The notes beneath the pieces are model-generated. The model searched no databases and was not told the DNA's origin. It saw nothing but the letters and a program-made list of their open reading frames with translations. Of a stretch of 64,000 bases of DNA, positions 61,563 to 64,000 are shown in pieces. Position 1 is the first letter of the stretch. Every line of letters begins with the position of its first letter. A program made the position numbers and the translations under genes. This DNA is from Streptomyces sp. NBC_00464 (GTDB taxonomy: Bacteria > Actinomycetota > Actinomycetes > Streptomycetales > Streptomycetaceae): positions 8,410,699-8,474,698 of the forward strand of contig NZ_CP107899.1 in the NCBI RefSeq assembly GCF_036013915.1, written 5' to 3'.

Positions 61563-61636
61563 GACCGGACAACGCCCAACTCCTGACGCGGACACGGTCA
61601 ACAGGACCGATCCACGTCATTGTGTTAGCCGTTGTT

Positions 61637-61882
61637 AGTGAACTATGGGGGAAGACTCCGAGATGGGTCAACCCCACTGCTCAGGCACACCGCGGCCCGA
61701 TACCGGATAGCTCCAAGCCGGGAAGTCTGGAATTCTCCACCTCTGTAAAACCTAAGCCCCAGAGAAACACTCCCTCCGGATACGTTTCATGGGAGGCAGG
61801 CGTGGAGGGTGGCGTCACCTCTTTCATTAAGGACGGCGACGAGTGGGCCTCAATTCCAATCATCATCACAGAGGTGCGGTAG
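61637..61882 (+). pseudogene. C-terminal fragment of a polymorphic toxin
   Basis: The frame (SELWGKTPRWVNPTAQAHRG; LEFSTSVKPKPQRNTPSGYV; SWEAGVEGGVTSFIKDGDEW) ends two bases before an immunity-type gene, as toxin tips do. No start exists and it begins at the edge of the SUKH-bearing IS element. GC content is lower than the window average. Toxin activity not identified. Confidence 0.45.
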
Positions 61883-61884
61883 AC

Positions 61885-62252
61885 ATGGATTCGAAAGATC
61901 TTGACCCAGCAGGTATGAAAAGAATTCTCGAACGGGGCATCCATCTAGGTGATTTGAGGTTTCTCGCTCAGATCGATATCGATTCCGGAGCGCTGGAGAA
62001 GCGCTGGAGAAGCGCTGGGGCGGTCCAGAGACCGTGCGCGATGACCTTGCGGAATGGCTCTGTTTTGCATTCTCTCTAGTGAATGGAGAAGCATTCTTCC
62101 TGCAGCGGGACGTGTACCACCCTCCGACCCATGAATTTGTCCTCAGCGTGACCGCGGGCCTCTTCTCCGTGAACGCTGCCGGCCGGATCGTTGAAGCCTT
62201 GGGGGTCGCCGGGGCGCGGGCTACGCATGTGAGCGACGAGGCTGCTCCGTAG
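61885..62252 (+). pseudogene. Immunity-type gene broken by an 11-bp tandem duplication
   Basis: ATG 61885 gives MDSKDLDPAGMKRILERGIH LGDLRFLAQIDIDSGALEKR W, then the unit GCGCTGGAGAA (61990-62000) is repeated at 62001-62011, shifting the frame. Removing one copy gives GGPETVRDDLAEWLCFAFSL VNGEAFFLQRDVYHPPTHEF to a stop at 62252, an intact 118-residue protein. It follows the toxin fragment directly. With the shift the product would end at about 62079. Confidence 0.65.
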
Positions 62253-62365
62253 CTCGACGCTTCAAACCTCGACCTTTCGTGACGGTCCGTCGGCTTCCTC
62301 GGCGGGCCGTTTCGATTGTTCGGGCAGGCTGATGGCCCACTCGGCCCAACGGCCAGCAAATCACC

Positions 62366-62686
62366 TTGGCGCAGGTGGCCGAGGATCACCAAGAGCGTCA
62401 CATAAAAGAGGTCCGAGGCACTCCGTATCAGTACAACGGGAACGTGGCAGGGCACCTACCGGACACCACTTGGTCGGGTAAGTGGAGTCCTTATTGCTGG
62501 CACCAACAGGATTGGCGAGTCAACTCCCTGGTTGGGGCATATGCAAGGAAGTACAACAAGGGGTACAAGCCGACCGGCTTCTACTACGCCGGAGTTTCAC
62601 CGGATCCGAGTACCTACACCACGGAACGGGTGACTGGGTCAGTCAGCAGGGGCCAGTACGGTATCTGTCAGATATCGCGATCATGA
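62366..62686 (+). CDS. Small toxin-like or orphan toxin-tip protein
   Basis: A 106-codon frame from TTG 62366 (MAQVAEDHQERHIKEVRGTP; YQYNGNVAGHLPDTTWSGKW; SPYCWHQQDWRVNSLVGAYA). Rich in Tyr, Trp and Gly with lower GC, it resembles the C-terminal tip of a secreted toxin more than a housekeeping protein. It ends 12 bp before a SUKH-type gene. No leader or start-site support, so it may be a displaced tip. Confidence 0.4.
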   Translation: MAQVAEDHQERHIKEVRGTPYQYNGNVAGHLPDTTWSGKWSPYCWHQQDWRVNSLVGAYARKYNKGYKPTGFYYAGVSPDPSTYTTERVTGSVSRGQYGICQISRS

Positions 62687-62697
62687 GGAGTTGAGCT

Positions 62698-63216
62698 GTG
62701 CAGATGAAAGAACTCGTCGGACAGGTGATGGCCACGCTGGTGAAATCGTATTTCGCCGATTCCCCGATGGGCGCCGGCCGCCGCCCGGTGATCCGTCCGC
62801 CTGCGGAACCCTGGGCGTTGGCTGAGCTGGAGGCCCGCGCCGGTCAGTTGTTTGAGGTCGGATACCGGCAGTTCCTGTCGCTTACGGACGGCTTGGAGGG
62901 TTTCCCTCTCGTTCTGCTTGGCTGCCAGGACTGGGAGCCCGGGGGTTTGGGCGAGGCTGCTGAGGAGTTCCGGGAGACGGTTCTGGACAGTGATCCCGAG
63001 GATGTTGGTATCTCTCCCCAGACTCCCCTCTTTCCAGTGGCCGTCAACGTTGATCGCAGCCAGGGGATTTTCTTGATTGACACCGCTGGTGCCGCAGAGG
63101 AACGGTTTTGGTGGACCGGCGAGGGGGACAGCTTCTTCTTCGTCGGGTTCGCTGATGTCCTCGCTTTCCTGAACGACGTGGGTTCCCGTGACCCGAGGGA
63201 GTCACTCTGCACCTGA
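62698..63216 (+). CDS. SUKH/SMI1-KNR4-like immunity protein
   Basis: A 172-residue protein with GTG 62698 after GAGGAG. Features: PWALAELEARAGQLFEVGYR QFLSLTDGLEGFPLVLLGCQ DW (SUKH N-terminal helix and LxDG turn), FPVAVNVDRSQGIFLIDTAG, SFFFVGFADVLAFLNDVGS. Its position after a toxin-like frame suggests a toxin-immunity pair, here apart from any full-length toxin. Confidence 0.7.
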   Translation: MQMKELVGQVMATLVKSYFADSPMGAGRRPVIRPPAEPWALAELEARAGQLFEVGYRQFLSLTDGLEGFPLVLLGCQDWEPGGLGEAAEEFRETVLDSDPEDVGISPQTPLFPVAVNVDRSQGIFLIDTAGAAEERFWWTGEGDSFFFVGFADVLAFLNDVGSRDPRESLCT

Positions 63217-63901
63217 AGCGTGTTGCTGAAGTTTGGGCATACACCCAAGATTTTCGCTCCGCCAAGGACCCCTACCCTGCCCCGGTCGTGTGGTTCCAGT
63301 TGGGCTTGGGTGTCTGTGATGGCGGGCGTGGGGTGGTGGTTAGCTCGGGCAGTGCGGGAGGCGCTGCGCTGGCTTGTGGTGGGTGCGTCGGCCCAGCGGG
63401 CCGGCGCGCGCAGGGGAACGGGGCGCCTTCTCTCTGGAAGGCTCACAGGGGCCTTGAGGGCATTTCAGGAAGGTTCTGGGATATCAGCGCTGGCTGCCTG
63501 TCAGGTCAGGACGGGGCGTTTCCGTGCCCCTTCCCGGGCGTGGTTCTGTGATCTCCTGAATTCCATTGGTGACGGGTCCGGTTGGGCTGTTCCGTGGCGG
63601 TTGATGTCCCGCCCGACGGGCGGGCGGCACCCTGCTGTTTGTACGGTCGCTACCCTGGTGCATCATGTGATGCACCAGGGTGCGATGGGTGGGTTCATGG
63701 CGGGATCGCATCACCCCATAGGGTCGGTGGTGCGGATGACGCAGCCAATCACTCTGCACCAGTTGCCTTGCTGGCCGCCCTCCCGCAGCCGGTGGAGGGC
63801 GGATCACATCGAACGCGGTTCCCCTTCACTGCTGCCATCTTGAGCCCTCATCACCGGCTGGCCGCAGGGCTCCACAAATCCACACCCATTTCGGCGAGTG
63901 C
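63217..63901. other. Noncoding subterminal region with palindromes
   Basis: No supported gene is seen in 685 bp. It contains CCCGCCC-GAC-GGGCGGG (63608-63624) and a 30-bp palindrome at 63652-63681 (arms ACCCTGGTGCATCA, centre TG). Codon bias of the open frames is poor. A noncoding, palindrome-bearing stretch is typical next to linear replicon ends. Confidence 0.45.
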
Positions 63902-64000
63902 ATGAATTCCGGAGGAATTCATTTGCAATTCGGAGGAATTGCATAAACCCGTAGGGTTTATCGTCTTTACGCCCCGTAGGGGCGTGCGTCGTTCCTCCGG
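63902..64000. repeat. Telomere-like array of mini-hairpins
   Basis: Four consecutive perfect hairpins: ATGAATTCC-GGA (63902-63922), TGCAATTC-GGAG (63924-63943), ATAAACCC-GTA (63943-63961) and ACGCCCC-GTA (63969-63985). Three have GNA triloops closed by C-G, the exceptionally stable DNA mini-hairpin type. The last nine bases, TTCCTCCGG (63992-64000), are the exact complement of CCGGAGGAA at 63909-63917. Densely packed palindromes able to fold on the 3' strand characterise Streptomyces telomeres; the sequence is not the canonical archetype. Confidence 0.6.

Larger units (their letters stand above)
60120..61634 (-). mobile_element. IS5-type element carrying a SUKH gene
   Basis: Left end CAACCGCTAACACAATGAGG (60120 onward) and right end (complement, to 61634) match at about 20 of 22 positions, including a perfect GCTAACACAATGA block (60125-60137, 61617-61629). 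TTA flanks both ends (60117-60119 and 61635-61637), an apparent 3-bp target duplication. The minus strand carries a damaged IS5 transposase followed by a SUKH-family gene, both inside the ends. Confidence 0.7.

Noticed and set aside
61600..61640. SUKH-bearing IS element inserted into the toxin gene whose tip follows
   Set aside because: The left flank (before 60117) does not continue the toxin frame after virtual excision.
1..64000. CRISPR arrays, rRNA genes or complete tRNA genes
   Set aside because: No regularly spaced repeats with unique spacers and no tRNA- or rRNA-like segments were noticed on either strand; the regular repeats at 28.1-29.2 kb are coding TPR units.

Overview
High GC content, strong third-position GC bias, GTG starts and the protein families present (DUF6247, DUF5753, DUF6415, YrhB, LamG and RHS exoproteins, many degraded transposases) point to a Streptomyces or close relative. 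The density of mobile DNA, a plasmid-type replication module with iteron-like repeats and a telomere-like hairpin array at the right edge suggest a linear plasmid or a chromosome arm. No core chromosomal gene was recognised. All assignments come from reading the sequence; no database search was run.

Layout. 1-16.3 kb: the tail of a receptor Ser/Thr kinase, then decayed IS4, IS5, IS110 and Tn3 pieces, a secreted lamin-tail protein, two RelE/ParE-type toxin-antitoxin pairs (4.5-5.06 and 15.28-15.79 kb), three tyrosine-recombinase loci (one with an internal amber codon, one reduced to its C-terminus, one intact with candidate recombination sites upstream) and small accessory genes.

16.86-30.65 kb: a 13.8-kb Tn3-family transposon, delimited by 51-bp terminal inverted repeats (48/51 identical) and a TGCCC target duplication. 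It interrupted a small winged-helix-like gene whose frame is restored across the insertion when the transposon is removed. Inside are tnpA, a two-gene effector/STAND-ATPase pair sharing a RHIM-like amyloid signalling motif, and a serine recombinase with a possible res site. tnpA is split between its first and second catalytic Asp by a nested 5.76-kb element that resembles Tn554: tyrosine recombinase, HTH protein, large zinc-finger recombinase-like protein, two cargo genes of unknown function and a strong terminator.

31-49 kb: secreted LamG proteins and a 2,165-residue RHS polymorphic toxin whose C-terminal tip looks like an SCP1.201/DddA-type deaminase, followed by a candidate immunity gene. 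Between the two LamG genes lies an iteron cluster (33.7-34.1 kb) next to a D5/P4-type helicase-primase operon, the likely replication origin.

49-58 kb: accessory genes including tandem CoiA-like nuclease paralogues with conserved upstream sequences, a P-loop kinase and a LexA-type DNA-binding-only protein. 58-63.2 kb: two IS5-type elements, each with matched ends and an apparent target duplication and each enclosing an unrelated passenger gene (S1-domain protein; SUKH protein), plus orphan toxin tips and immunity genes, one broken by an 11-bp duplication. 63.9-64.0 kb: at least four consecutive mini-hairpins with GNA-type loops.
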